This document shows, in pieces, positions 37,779-45,331 of a stretch of DNA of 64,000 bases. A program made the translations under genes and the position numbers. The notes under the pieces are model-generated. The model was given only the letters and a program-made list of their open reading frames with translations, was not told where the DNA came from and did no database searches. The first letter of the stretch is position 1, and each line of letters starts with the position of its first letter. The DNA is from Streptantibioticus_C sp963761325 (lineage in GTDB: Bacteria; Actinomycetota; Actinomycetes; Streptomycetales; Streptomycetaceae): positions 1,240,001-1,304,000 of the forward strand of contig CAVXGZ010000001.1 of the NCBI GenBank assembly GCA_963761325.1. Reading direction: 5' to 3'.

Positions 37779-38081
37779 ATGCGCAGGACCACCCACGCGA
37801 TCCTGGTCACCGCCGCCGCCGGCCTCCTGCTGTGCGAGGCGGCCCACGCGGCGAACGCCGGCGACGACGCGCTGCCGCAGAACGAGTCGCGCGGCGCCGC
37901 GTTCTCGCTGATCGACAATTCGCACGCCGACTCCTGGCTGGAGGTCGACCGCACCGGCAACGCCCAGGCGGGCTCCGGCACGGCCGGCAGCGACCACGAC
38001 GGCAGCGAGATCAGGAACGACCAGCCGGCCGCCGCACCGCCGGCCGCCCGGCCCGCCGCCGCGCCCTCCGGGGCGAGTTGA
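37779..38081 (+). CDS. small secreted protein of unknown function
   Basis: 100 residues with a signal peptide (MRRTTHAILVTAAAGLLLCE, cleavage near AAHA/ANA, residues 23-27). The mature peptide is about 75 residues, acidic, Asn/Asp/Ser-rich in the first half and Ala/Pro-rich at the end; the only Cys is in the signal region. A GGGGGAG ribosome site precedes the ATG. Its closeness to the lyase-family gene implies one transcript. I do not recognise a family. Confidence 0.6.
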   Translation: MRRTTHAILVTAAAGLLLCEAAHAANAGDDALPQNESRGAAFSLIDNSHADSWLEVDRTGNAQAGSGTAGSDHDGSEIRNDQPAAAPPAARPAAAPSGAS

Positions 38082-38099
38082 CCGGCGCCCCGGCCCGCC

Positions 38100-39312
38100 T
38101 CACAGTCGGGCGGCCTTGAGCGCCATGTGCAGCAGCAGCCGGTCCTGGCCGCTGGTGAGGTCGAGGCCGGTGAGCGCCTGCACCCGTGACAGGCGGTAGT
38201 AGAGCGTCTGGCGGTGGATGGCCAACACGGAGGCGGCCCGGCCGGCTTGGCCCGCGCAGTCGAGGAACACCTCGGCGGTGTGGGCCAGTTCGGCGTGCGA
38301 GGCGTCCAGCAGCGGAGCGACGGCCGGGTCCGGACGGCCGCCGCCCGCAGCCAGCGCGGTCAGCAGCCGGTAGGGGCCGATGCCGGACCACCGGGCGGCC
38401 GGGCCGAGCGACGGCTGGGCGCCGGCGGCCCGCGCCGCCGCGTGCGCCTCCCGCCAGGCGTCCGGCACCCCCGTCAGACCGTGCCGCGGGTCGGCGATCC
38501 CGGCCGTGCCGTGCCGGCCGCGCGCGGCCTCCCGCAGCCGGTCGGCCACCTGGCCGGCCGACCGGGCCCGCACCAGCGCGGCCAGCGCGGGGCGGCCGAC
38601 GGGGCCCTGGTCCCGCTCCGCCGCGCCCGGCGGGCACCACGCACACCGCGAGCGCCCCCGGCAGCGCCCGCAGGCCGGGCAGCACGTCGGAGTCCGGCGC
38701 CTCGGCGGCGTCCCACGGCGTCACGCACACCACCGTCAGCTCGCCCTCGCCCGAGCCGCCCAGCGTCGCGCGCAACGCGTCCAGCGCGGACCGATCACCG
38801 GTGCCGGTGATCGCGGCCAGCAGTTCCCTCCCGGCCTCCGCCCCGGCCCGCGCCTGGGCGGCCAGCAGCACCCCGAGCCGGTCGGCCACCGCCATGGCCG
38901 CCTCCAGCCGGGCGGCGGTACGCGCGTCCGCCCGCTCGTCGGGATGGTCGTCCAGCAGCCACACGTAGCCGTAGACCACGCCGCGGTGGCGCACCGGCAG
39001 GCACAGCCGGGCGTGTATGCCGGCCTGCGGGTCGGCCGGCACCCGGACCGGACCGCCGGCGTGGGCGATGCCGAACGCCTCGAACCAGGCGCGGACCTCG
39101 GCGGTGGAGCGCCGGGTGAGGATCGACCGGGTCCGGATCGGGTCCATCGCGGCGGCCTCGCCGTCGTGCGCGCCGAAGGCGATCAGCCGGAAGTCGCGGT
39201 CCTCCAGGGTGGCGGGCGCCCCGAGCAGCGCGGACACCTCGTCCACCAGGGCCTGGAACCCGTCGTAGCCGCCCGAGTCGCCGAAGGCGCCGAATTCGCC
39301 GTAGTCGCGCAC
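38100..39312 (-). pseudogene. PucR-family regulator next to proline catabolism genes, one frameshift
   Basis: From GTG 39312 (ribosome site GGAGGAG) one frame encodes the N-terminal sensor (FQALVDEVSALLGAPATLED, LVYGYVWLLDD-like region) to VVPAG near 38632. One extra base in the CCC run at 38626-38628 then shifts the frame; from there ERDQGPVGRPALAALVRARS continues in the next frame to the C-terminal PucR helix-turn-helix (SVLAIHRQTLYYRLSRVQAL) and stop at 38100. Removing one base restores about 404 residues. PucR proteins of this place activate proline degradation in streptomycetes (from memory of the S. coelicolor locus). Whether the gene is broken or the base is an error cannot be told here. 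Confidence 0.8.
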
Positions 39313-39342
39313 GGCGTCATTCTCCTCCAGTCCCGGACGGTT

Positions 39343-39360
39343 CTCATACAGATGTATGAG
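39343..39360. promoter_or_regulatory. perfect palindrome in PucR/proline dehydrogenase divergent promoter
   Basis: CTCATACA, GA, TGTATGAG: two perfect 8-base arms with a 2-base centre, located 31 bases upstream of the regulator start and 100 bases before the proline dehydrogenase start. It is the best operator candidate for the PucR protein. Confidence 0.6.
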
Positions 39361-39460
39361 GGCGGGCCCGCGGATGCGTGACACCTGTCGATGGCCGACG
39401 GTGGGGCGGGAAACCTACATTGCAGCGCATAGGCCGTCCCTTCTGCGTCTGGAGGACTCC

Positions 39461-40396
39461 GTGCTGGGTCCCGTGTTGCTCGCCGCGGCGCGCAGCGACC
39501 GCATGCGTCGCCTCGTCGCCGGCGCCCCCGTCACCCGGCCGGTCGTCGACCGCTTCGTGGCCGGCGACGACCTCGGCCCCGCGATGGAGGGGGTGCGGGC
39601 GCTCACCGACGCCGGTCTCGAGGTCACCCTCGACCACCTCGGCGAGGACGTCACGGACCGGGCCGCCGCGGCCGGCACCCGGGACGCCTACCTGCGACTG
39701 CTGGACGCGCTGGCCGCCGAGAGCCTGGGCAAGAAGGCCGAGGTCTCGGTCAAGCTGTCCGCGTTCGGCCAGGCGCTGCCGTCCGGCGGGCACGACATCG
39801 CGCTGGAGAACGTCCGGCAGGTCGCCGAGGCGGCCGCGGCGGCCGGCACCACGGTCACCCTGGACATGGAGGACCACACCACCGTCGACTCCACGCTGGC
39901 GATCCTCGCCGAGCTGCGCCGCGACCACCCGGGCACCGGGGCGGTCCTGCAGTCCTACCTGTTCCGCTCCGAGCAGGACTGCCGCGACCTCGCGGTGGCC
40001 GGCTCGCGGGTGCGGCTGGTCAAGGGCGCGTACAAGGAGCCCGCGTCGGTGGCCCACCAGGCCAAGCGGGAGGTGGACCGGGCCTACGTGCGCTGCCTGC
40101 GGATCCTGATGGCCGGCGACGGCTATCCGATGATCGGCTCGCACGACCCGCGGATGATCGCCATCGGCCGCCACCTCGCCCGGGAGAACGGCCGCGCACC
40201 CGGCGACTACGAGTTCCAGATGCTCTTCGGCATCCGCACCGCAGAACAGCGCCGGCTGGCGGCCGAGGGCGAGCGCATGCGTATTTACGTACCGTACGGC
40301 GCAGACTGGTACGGGTACTTCATGCGGCGTCTGGCGGAGCGGCCGGCCAACCTGGCCTTCTTCCTCCGCTCGTTCGTCCCCGGTGGCGGCGCCTGA
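39461..40396 (+). CDS. proline dehydrogenase
   Basis: 311 residues, the short monofunctional form. The FAD barrel has the conserved blocks KKAEVSVKLSAFGQ, VTLDMEDHTTVD, VLQSYLFRSEQDC, VRLVKGAYKEPASVA and the C-terminal YVPYGADWYGYFMRRLAERP with the two Arg that bind proline carboxylate. It oxidises proline to pyrroline-5-carboxylate, passing electrons to the membrane quinone pool. GTG 39461 has ribosome site GGAGGA. The next enzyme of the pathway starts 53 bases downstream, so the two form one operon, divergent from their PucR-type regulator. Confidence 0.94.
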   Translation: MLGPVLLAAARSDRMRRLVAGAPVTRPVVDRFVAGDDLGPAMEGVRALTDAGLEVTLDHLGEDVTDRAAAAGTRDAYLRLLDALAAESLGKKAEVSVKLSAFGQALPSGGHDIALENVRQVAEAAAAAGTTVTLDMEDHTTVDSTLAILAELRRDHPGTGAVLQSYLFRSEQDCRDLAVAGSRVRLVKGAYKEPASVAHQAKREVDRAYVRCLRILMAGDGYPMIGSHDPRMIAIGRHLARENGRAPGDYEFQMLFGIRTAEQRRLAAEGERMRIYVPYGADWYGYFMRRLAERPANLAFFLRSFVPGGGA

Positions 40397-40448
40397 CCGG
40401 CGCCCGCCCGACCCAGCAGGCACTCCCATCCAGAAGGAGATCCGTTCC

Positions 40449-42080
40449 ATGGACGCCGTGACCCAGGTCCCGACTCCGGTCAACGAGCCGGTCCACTCCT
40501 ACGCCCCGGGCAGCCCGGAGCGGGCCCGGCTGGAGGCCAGGCTCAAGGAGCTCGGGGACACCCCCGCCGACCTGCCGATGACCATCGGGGGCATCAAGCG
40601 GCTGGGCGGCGGCGAGCCGTTCCAGGTCGTGCAGCCGCACCACCACGCCAAGGTGCTGGGCACCGGCCGGCACGCCACCGGGCAGGACGCCCAGGAGGCG
40701 ATCGACGCCGCGCTGGCCGCCGCCCCGGCCTGGCGCGCGATGTCCTTCGACGACCGCGCCGCGGTCATCCTGCGCGCCGCCGACCTGCTGGCCGGACCGT
40801 GGCGCGAGACGATCGCCGCCGCGACCATGCTGGGCCAGTCCAAGACCGTCCAGCAGGCCGAGGTCGACTCGCCGTGCGAGCTGGTCGACTTCTGGCGGTT
40901 CAACGTCTCCTACGCCCGGCAGATCCTCGCCGAGCAGCCGCCGGCCAACTCGCCCACCGTGTGGAACCGCCTGGACCACCGCCCGCTGGAGGGCTTCGTC
41001 TACGCGATCACCCCGTTCAACTTCTCCGCCATCGCCGCCAACCTGCCGACCGCGCCGGCCCTGATGGGCAACGTCGTGGTGTGGAAGCCGTCGCCCACCC
41101 AGACCCGGGCCGCGGTGCTGCTGATGGAGCTGCTGGAGGAGGCCGGGCTGCCCAAGGGCGTCATCAACCTGCTGACCGGCGACGGCGTCGCGGTCTCCGA
41201 GGTCGCGCTGGCCCACCGGGACCTGGCCGGCATCCACTTCACCGGCTCCACCCGGACCTTCCAGTACCTGTGGAAGACGGTCGGCGCCAACATCGAGAAC
41301 TACCGCACCTACCCGCGGCTGGTCGGCGAGACCGGCGGCAAGGACTTCCTGGTCGCCCACCCGTCCGCCGACCCGGCGGTGCTCAAGACCGCGCTGACCC
41401 GCGGCGCGTTCGAGTACCAGGGCCAGAAGTGCTCGGCGACCTCGCGCGCCTACCTGCCGCGCTCGATCTGGGAGGGCGGCTTCAAGGAGGCCTTCACCGC
41501 CGAGACCGAGGGCCTGTCCATGGGCGACGTCACCGACCTGGACAACTTCATCGGCGCGGTGATCGACGACCGCTCGTTCGCCAAGAACAAGGCCGCCATC
41601 GACCGCGCCAAGGCCGACCCCACCGTCGAGGTGGTGGCCGGCGGCACCTACGACGACTCGGTGGGCTACTTCGTCCGCCCGACCGTGCTGGTCTGCTCCG
41701 ACCCGGACAACGAGATCTTCCGCGAGGAGTACTTCGGCCCGATCCTGGCGATCCACGTCTACGAGGACGACGCGTACGACGCGATGCTGGCCCAGATGGA
41801 GTCGGTGGCCGACTACGCGCTCACCGGCTCCGTGGTGGCCCGCGACCGGGCGGCGATCGCGCACACCATGGAGGCGCTGCGCTACGCGGCCGGCAACTTC
41901 TACATCAACGACAAGTCCACCGGCGCGGTCGTCGGCCAGCAGCCGTTCGGCGGCGGCCGGGCCTCCGGCACCAACGACAAGGCCGGCGCCAAGCAGAACC
42001 TGATGCGCTGGACCTCCACCCGGTCGGTCAAGGAGGCGCTGCTGCCGCCGACCGAGTACCGCTACCCGCACATGGGCTGA
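40449..42080 (+). CDS. pruA: L-glutamate gamma-semialdehyde (pyrroline-5-carboxylate) dehydrogenase
   Basis: 543 residues, class 4 aldehyde dehydrogenase size. Catalytic Glu lies in LVGETGGKDF and the nucleophilic Cys in YQGQKCSATSRAYLP (about residue 335). NAD-binding FTGSTRTFQYLWK precedes them. It oxidises glutamate semialdehyde to glutamate, the second step of proline catabolism. It lies directly after proline dehydrogenase and is followed by a strong hairpin terminator. The ATG has an AAGGAGA ribosome site. Confidence 0.95.
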   Translation: MDAVTQVPTPVNEPVHSYAPGSPERARLEARLKELGDTPADLPMTIGGIKRLGGGEPFQVVQPHHHAKVLGTGRHATGQDAQEAIDAALAAAPAWRAMSFDDRAAVILRAADLLAGPWRETIAAATMLGQSKTVQQAEVDSPCELVDFWRFNVSYARQILAEQPPANSPTVWNRLDHRPLEGFVYAITPFNFSAIAANLPTAPALMGNVVVWKPSPTQTRAAVLLMELLEEAGLPKGVINLLTGDGVAVSEVALAHRDLAGIHFTGSTRTFQYLWKTVGANIENYRTYPRLVGETGGKDFLVAHPSADPAVLKTALTRGAFEYQGQKCSATSRAYLPRSIWEGGFKEAFTAETEGLSMGDVTDLDNFIGAVIDDRSFAKNKAAIDRAKADPTVEVVAGGTYDDSVGYFVRPTVLVCSDPDNEIFREEYFGPILAIHVYEDDAYDAMLAQMESVADYALTGSVVARDRAAIAHTMEALRYAAGNFYINDKSTGAVVGQQPFGGGRASGTNDKAGAKQNLMRWTSTRSVKEALLPPTEYRYPHMG

Positions 42081-42102
42081 CCGCCCGCCCAGCACGACGA
42101 TG

Positions 42103-42133
42103 ATCGGCCGCCCGGCACCGCCGGACGGCCGAT
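42103..42133 (+). terminator. hairpin terminator of the proline operon
   Basis: ATCGGCCG pairs with CGGCCGAT, then one C/A mismatch and CCGG/CCGG below a CACCG loop; TTTCT follows. It starts 23 bases after the dehydrogenase stop. Confidence 0.75.
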
Positions 42134-42189
42134 TTCTCGCTCTCCCGGGTGGCAGCCGTCTCAGATAGTAGGAAGTCCGAGTAACTGTG

Positions 42190-42218
42190 GAGACAGAACG
42201 ACGCTCTGCCTCTAGCGT
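42190..42218 (+). promoter_or_regulatory. candidate promoter upstream of a 31-codon ORF
   Basis: GAGACA (42190-42195), 17-base spacer, TAGCGT (42213-42218). The predicted transcript would cover the short ORF at 42360. The rest of the 42134-42359 interval holds no supported gene. Confidence 0.3.
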
Positions 42219-42359
42219 GGTAGGAGCCGAACGTCTCGCTGATCAAGCGATCGGCGGATGAAGCCGGTGCTTCGCGCAGGCAACCCCTGCCGCACCCCCG
42301 CTCCCCGCCCCTTTCCGGCGCACCCCCTCACACCTTCGTCACGGTAGGAGTCGTGCCCC

Positions 42360-42455
42360 ATGGAAGAGACCGCCCGCCAGAACGCTGCCGAAGCCCTCCA
42401 GCGCGCCCTCGACCGCCGCGACAACGGCGGAGTCACCGGCCACGAGGCCGGCTGA
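42360..42455 (+). CDS. 31-residue small ORF of unknown function
   Basis: ATG 42360 with AGGAG ten bases upstream encodes MEETARQNAAEALQRALDRR and 11 further residues ending in GHEAG. The first 21 residues would form an amphipathic helix (Ala, Leu, Arg, Glu), the rest is Gly-rich. It lies about 100 bases before leuB and reads with high third-position GC, as real genes here do. No family is recognised and it is not a branched-chain leader peptide (no Ile or Val codon run, no following T-run hairpin). Confidence 0.4.
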   Translation: MEETARQNAAEALQRALDRRDNGGVTGHEAG

Positions 42456-42515
42456 CCGCAGCCCGTCCACCAGCCCGCTCCGTGCCGCCGACACGGTCCA
42501 GGATGCGGACCATCC

Positions 42516-42544
42516 GTGTCATGGGGTGGACGCGGGCGTACAGT
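42516..42544 (+). promoter_or_regulatory. leaderless promoter of leuB
   Basis: GTGTCA (42516-42521), 17-base spacer, TACAGT (42539-42544), then 7 bases to the leuB ATG. With no ribosome site present, the mRNA should begin at the start codon. Confidence 0.5.
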
Positions 42545-42551
42545 TCAGCGC

Positions 42552-43592
42552 ATGTCGCGCACCATCAGCCTCGCAGTGATCCCCGGTGACGGAATCGGTG
42601 GGGAGGTGGTGGCCGAGGGACTCAAGGTCCTCGGCGCCGTCCTCCCTTCCGACGTGAAGCTGGAGACCCGTACCTTCGACTTCGGCGCCGCCCGCTGGCA
42701 CGCCACCGGTGAGACCCTCACCGACGACGACCTCGCGGAGCTCAGGAAGCACGACGCGATCCTGCTCGGCGCGATCGGCGACCCCTCGGTGCCGTCCGGC
42801 GTGCTGGAGCGGGGCTTCCTGCTCAAGCTGCGGTTCGCCTTCGACCACCACGTCAACCTGCGCCCCGGCCGGCTGCTGCCCGGTGTCACCTCGCCGCTGG
42901 TCGGCGACCCGCAGATCGACTTCGTGGTGGTCCGCGAGGGCACCGAGGGCCCCTACACGGGCAACGGCGGCGCGATCCGGGCCGGCACCCCGCAGGAGGT
43001 GGCCACCGAGGTCAGCCTCAACACCGCCTTCGGCATCGAGCGCGTCGTGCGCGACGCCTACGCCCGCGCCCAGGCCCGGCCGCGCAAGAAGCTCACCCTC
43101 GTGCACAAGAACAACGTCCTGGTGCACGCCGGCCGGCTGTGGACCCGGATCTTCGAGGAGGTCGGCCGGGAGTTCCCCGAGGTCACCACCGACTACCTGC
43201 ACGTGGACGCGGCGACGATCTTCTTCGTCACCCAGCCCGAGCGCTTCGACGTGATCGTCACCGACAACCTGTTCGGCGACATCATCACCGACCTCGCCGC
43301 CGCCATCACCGGCGGCATCGGCCTCGCCGCCAGCGGCAACATCAACCCGGCCGGCACCTTCCCGTCGATGTTCGAGCCGGTGCACGGCTCCGCGCCGGAC
43401 ATCGCGGGCCAGGGCAAGGCCGACCCGACGGCCACCGTGCTCTCGGTCGCCCTGCTGCTGCGCCACCTCGGCCACCACGAGGAGGCGGACCGGATCGAGG
43501 AGGCGGTCGGCGCCGACCTGGTCGAACGCGGCTCCCTCGGGCGCTCCACCTCCGCCGTCGGCGACGCGCTGGCGGCCCGCGTCTCGCGCTGA
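42552..43592 (+). CDS. leuB: 3-isopropylmalate dehydrogenase
   Basis: 346 residues, the actinobacterial LeuB type. It has the isocitrate/isopropylmalate dehydrogenase pattern: VIPGDGIGGEVVAEG, substrate-binding VVREGTEGPYTGNGG, catalytic Lys in LVHKNNVL, Mg-binding Asp in IVTDNLFGDIITDLAA and adenine-binding EPVHGSAPDIAGQGKADP. It oxidises and decarboxylates 3-isopropylmalate in leucine synthesis; the same enzyme acts on 3-methylmalate in the citramalate route to isoleucine in many organisms, which fits with cimA nearby. leuC and leuD are not in this window. It appears to be leaderless. Confidence 0.95.
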   Translation: MSRTISLAVIPGDGIGGEVVAEGLKVLGAVLPSDVKLETRTFDFGAARWHATGETLTDDDLAELRKHDAILLGAIGDPSVPSGVLERGFLLKLRFAFDHHVNLRPGRLLPGVTSPLVGDPQIDFVVVREGTEGPYTGNGGAIRAGTPQEVATEVSLNTAFGIERVVRDAYARAQARPRKKLTLVHKNNVLVHAGRLWTRIFEEVGREFPEVTTDYLHVDAATIFFVTQPERFDVIVTDNLFGDIITDLAAAITGGIGLAASGNINPAGTFPSMFEPVHGSAPDIAGQGKADPTATVLSVALLLRHLGHHEEADRIEEAVGADLVERGSLGRSTSAVGDALAARVSR

Positions 43593-43622
43593 CCGCCGGC
43601 GCCCGGCCGCCCGCCTCCCGGC

Positions 43623-43654
43623 CCCCGGCACGCCCGGCGGGCCGGGGAGCTTTT
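43623..43654 (+). terminator. hairpin terminator after leuB
   Basis: CCCCGGC pairs with GCCGGGG, followed by AGC and TTTT. It begins 30 bases after the leuB stop and separates it from ilvE. Confidence 0.6.
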
Positions 43655-43833
43655 CCGCGCTCCGCGCAGCCTCGCGGGCGGCAATCGCACCCTCCCCCTT
43701 CCTCCCGCCGACCGTTCCGCGATAATCGGACATAGGGCCGCCCTGCGGAGAGAAGGTCGGACGTCCAAGCACCGCCGCGAGGCGGGGGCGTCGGTGCGGT
43801 CCGCCCAGGACCTCACGGTGAAGGACAGCAGAC

Positions 43834-44940
43834 ATGACGACGCCCACGATCGAACTCAAGCCCTCCGCGCATCCTCTCCCGGCGGCGGAGCGGGAGGCGA
43901 TCCTCGCCGACCCGGGCTTCGGCCGGCACTTCACCGACCACATGGTCACCATCCGGTGGACCGAGGGCCGCGGCTGGCACGACGCCCAACTGGTGCCGTA
44001 CGCGCCGCTGTCCATCGACCCGGCCAACATGACGCTGCACTACGCGCAGGCGATCTTCGAGGGGCTGAAGGCGTACCGCCAGCCGGACGGCTCGGTCGCC
44101 ACCTTCCGGCCCACCGCCAACGCCGAGCGGTTCCGCGACTCGGCACGCCGGCTGGCCATGCCGGAACTGCCCGTCGACCTGTTCGTCACCGCCTGCGACA
44201 CCCTGGTCAGGCAGGACGTCGACTGGGTGCCCAGCGCCGGCGAGCAGTCCCTCTACCTGCGCCCCTTCATGTTCGCCAGCGAGGTCGGGCTCGGCGTCCG
44301 GCCGGCCAACGAGTACCTGTTCATGGTCATCGCCTCGCCGGCCGGCGCCTACTTCGCCGGCGGCGTCCAGCCGGTCTCGGTGTGGCTGTCCGAGGAGTAC
44401 GTGCGCGCCGCGCCCGGCGGCACCGGCGCCGCCAAGTGCGCCGGCAACTACGCCGCGTCCCTGGTCGCCATGGCCCAGGCGAAGGAGAAGGGCTGCGAGC
44501 AGGTGGTCTGGCTGGACGCGATCGAGCGCCGCTGGATCGAGGAGATGGGCGGCATGAACCTGTACTTCGTCTACGCCGACCAGGGCCCCGACGGACCGCG
44601 CCGCATCGTCACCCCCGAACTGTCCGGCTCGCTGCTGCCCGGCATCACCCGGCGCTCGCTGCTGGAGATCGCCCGCGACCTGGGCTACGAGGCCGGCGAG
44701 GGCCGCGTCTCGGTGGACGACTGGAAGGCCGGCACCGAGGACGGCACGCTGGTCGAGGTCTTCGCCTGCGGCACCGCCGCGGTGATCACCCCGGTCGGCT
44801 CGGTGCGCTCCACGAAGGCGGACTGGACGGTGGCCGACGGGGGGCCCGGCGAGGTGACGATGCGGCTGCGCCGGGCGCTGCTCGACATCCAGACCGGCAC
44901 CGCCGAGGACGTCCGCGGCTGGATGCACAAGCTCGCCTGA
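43834..44940 (+). CDS. ilvE: branched-chain amino acid aminotransferase
   Basis: 368 residues, fold-type IV PLP enzyme of the long actinobacterial form. The PLP Lys is in GTGAAKCAGNYAASL (about residue 200); YAQAIFEGLKAYR and the late VFACGTAAVITPVG loop are family signatures. It performs the last step of Val, Leu and Ile synthesis by transfer of the amino group from glutamate. The gap to leuB (242 bases) has a terminator and a possible 5' UTR hairpin (arms GCACCG at 43769 and CGGTGC at 43792). Confidence 0.95.
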   Translation: MTTPTIELKPSAHPLPAAEREAILADPGFGRHFTDHMVTIRWTEGRGWHDAQLVPYAPLSIDPANMTLHYAQAIFEGLKAYRQPDGSVATFRPTANAERFRDSARRLAMPELPVDLFVTACDTLVRQDVDWVPSAGEQSLYLRPFMFASEVGLGVRPANEYLFMVIASPAGAYFAGGVQPVSVWLSEEYVRAAPGGTGAAKCAGNYAASLVAMAQAKEKGCEQVVWLDAIERRWIEEMGGMNLYFVYADQGPDGPRRIVTPELSGSLLPGITRRSLLEIARDLGYEAGEGRVSVDDWKAGTEDGTLVEVFACGTAAVITPVGSVRSTKADWTVADGGPGEVTMRLRRALLDIQTGTAEDVRGWMHKLA

Positions 44941-45087
44941 CCGCGCCCGGTGGCCGGCCGGTCCGCGCGGCCGGGCCGGCCGTCCGGCGATCCGATGGGA
45001 CGGGGACGGGGCGGGCCCGCCGCGCCCCGTTGCCCGCATGGTGAGACGCCGGTCCACCGACGCGGGGCGGTGTGCCACACTGCCACC

Positions 45088-45138
45088 GTGTCCTCGTACG
45101 CCATGATTATCGGCAGCAGGCGCGCCGGTCCGCAGTGA
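45088..45138 (+). CDS. cimA leader peptide with isoleucine codons
   Basis: A 16-residue ORF from GTG 45088, VSSYAMIIGSRRAGPQ; an internal ATG at 45103 is the alternative start. CACACT (45076-45081) lies 6 bases before the GTG and no ribosome site exists, so the mRNA is probably leaderless. It has two adjacent Ile codons (att, atc), and a T-run hairpin follows 60 bases after its stop. This is the layout of an attenuator sensing isoleucyl-tRNA, consistent with the role of citramalate in isoleucine synthesis. Confidence 0.55.
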   Translation: MSSYAMIIGSRRAGPQ

Positions 45139-45198
45139 CCACCGACCGCAGACACCACGACGCGGCGGTGGGCACCGTGCCCCAGACCCGCGCGCAGA

Positions 45199-45224
45199 CC
45201 TCTCGCACCCGCGAGGGGTTTTTT
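45199..45224 (+). terminator. attenuator hairpin before cimA
   Basis: CCTCTCGC and GCGAGGGG form an 8-base-pair stem (one G-T pair) with an ACCC loop, followed by six T. It lies between the Ile-containing leader peptide and cimA and closely resembles the hairpin before ilvB. Confidence 0.8.
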
Positions 45225-45331
45225 CGTTTCCCGGCCCCGACCGAGCCGGGCGGCGCAGCGCGCGGGACCAGCGGGGGCAAGTGGCATCGGGTCTTTCGGC
45301 CACCACCCGACCACCGACAGGGAGCACCATC

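Noticed and set aside
42134..42350. Possible riboswitch or small RNA before leuB (GGCAACCCCTGCCGC hairpin and nearby stems)
   Set aside because: I compared it by eye with ydaO, guanidine and SAM-type cores and found no conserved core; leuB also appears to have its own leaderless promoter downstream.
43592..43833. A GATAAT -10 box and attenuator for ilvE
   Set aside because: There is no acceptable -35 at 17-18 bases, no leader ORF with branched-chain codons and no T-run hairpin.
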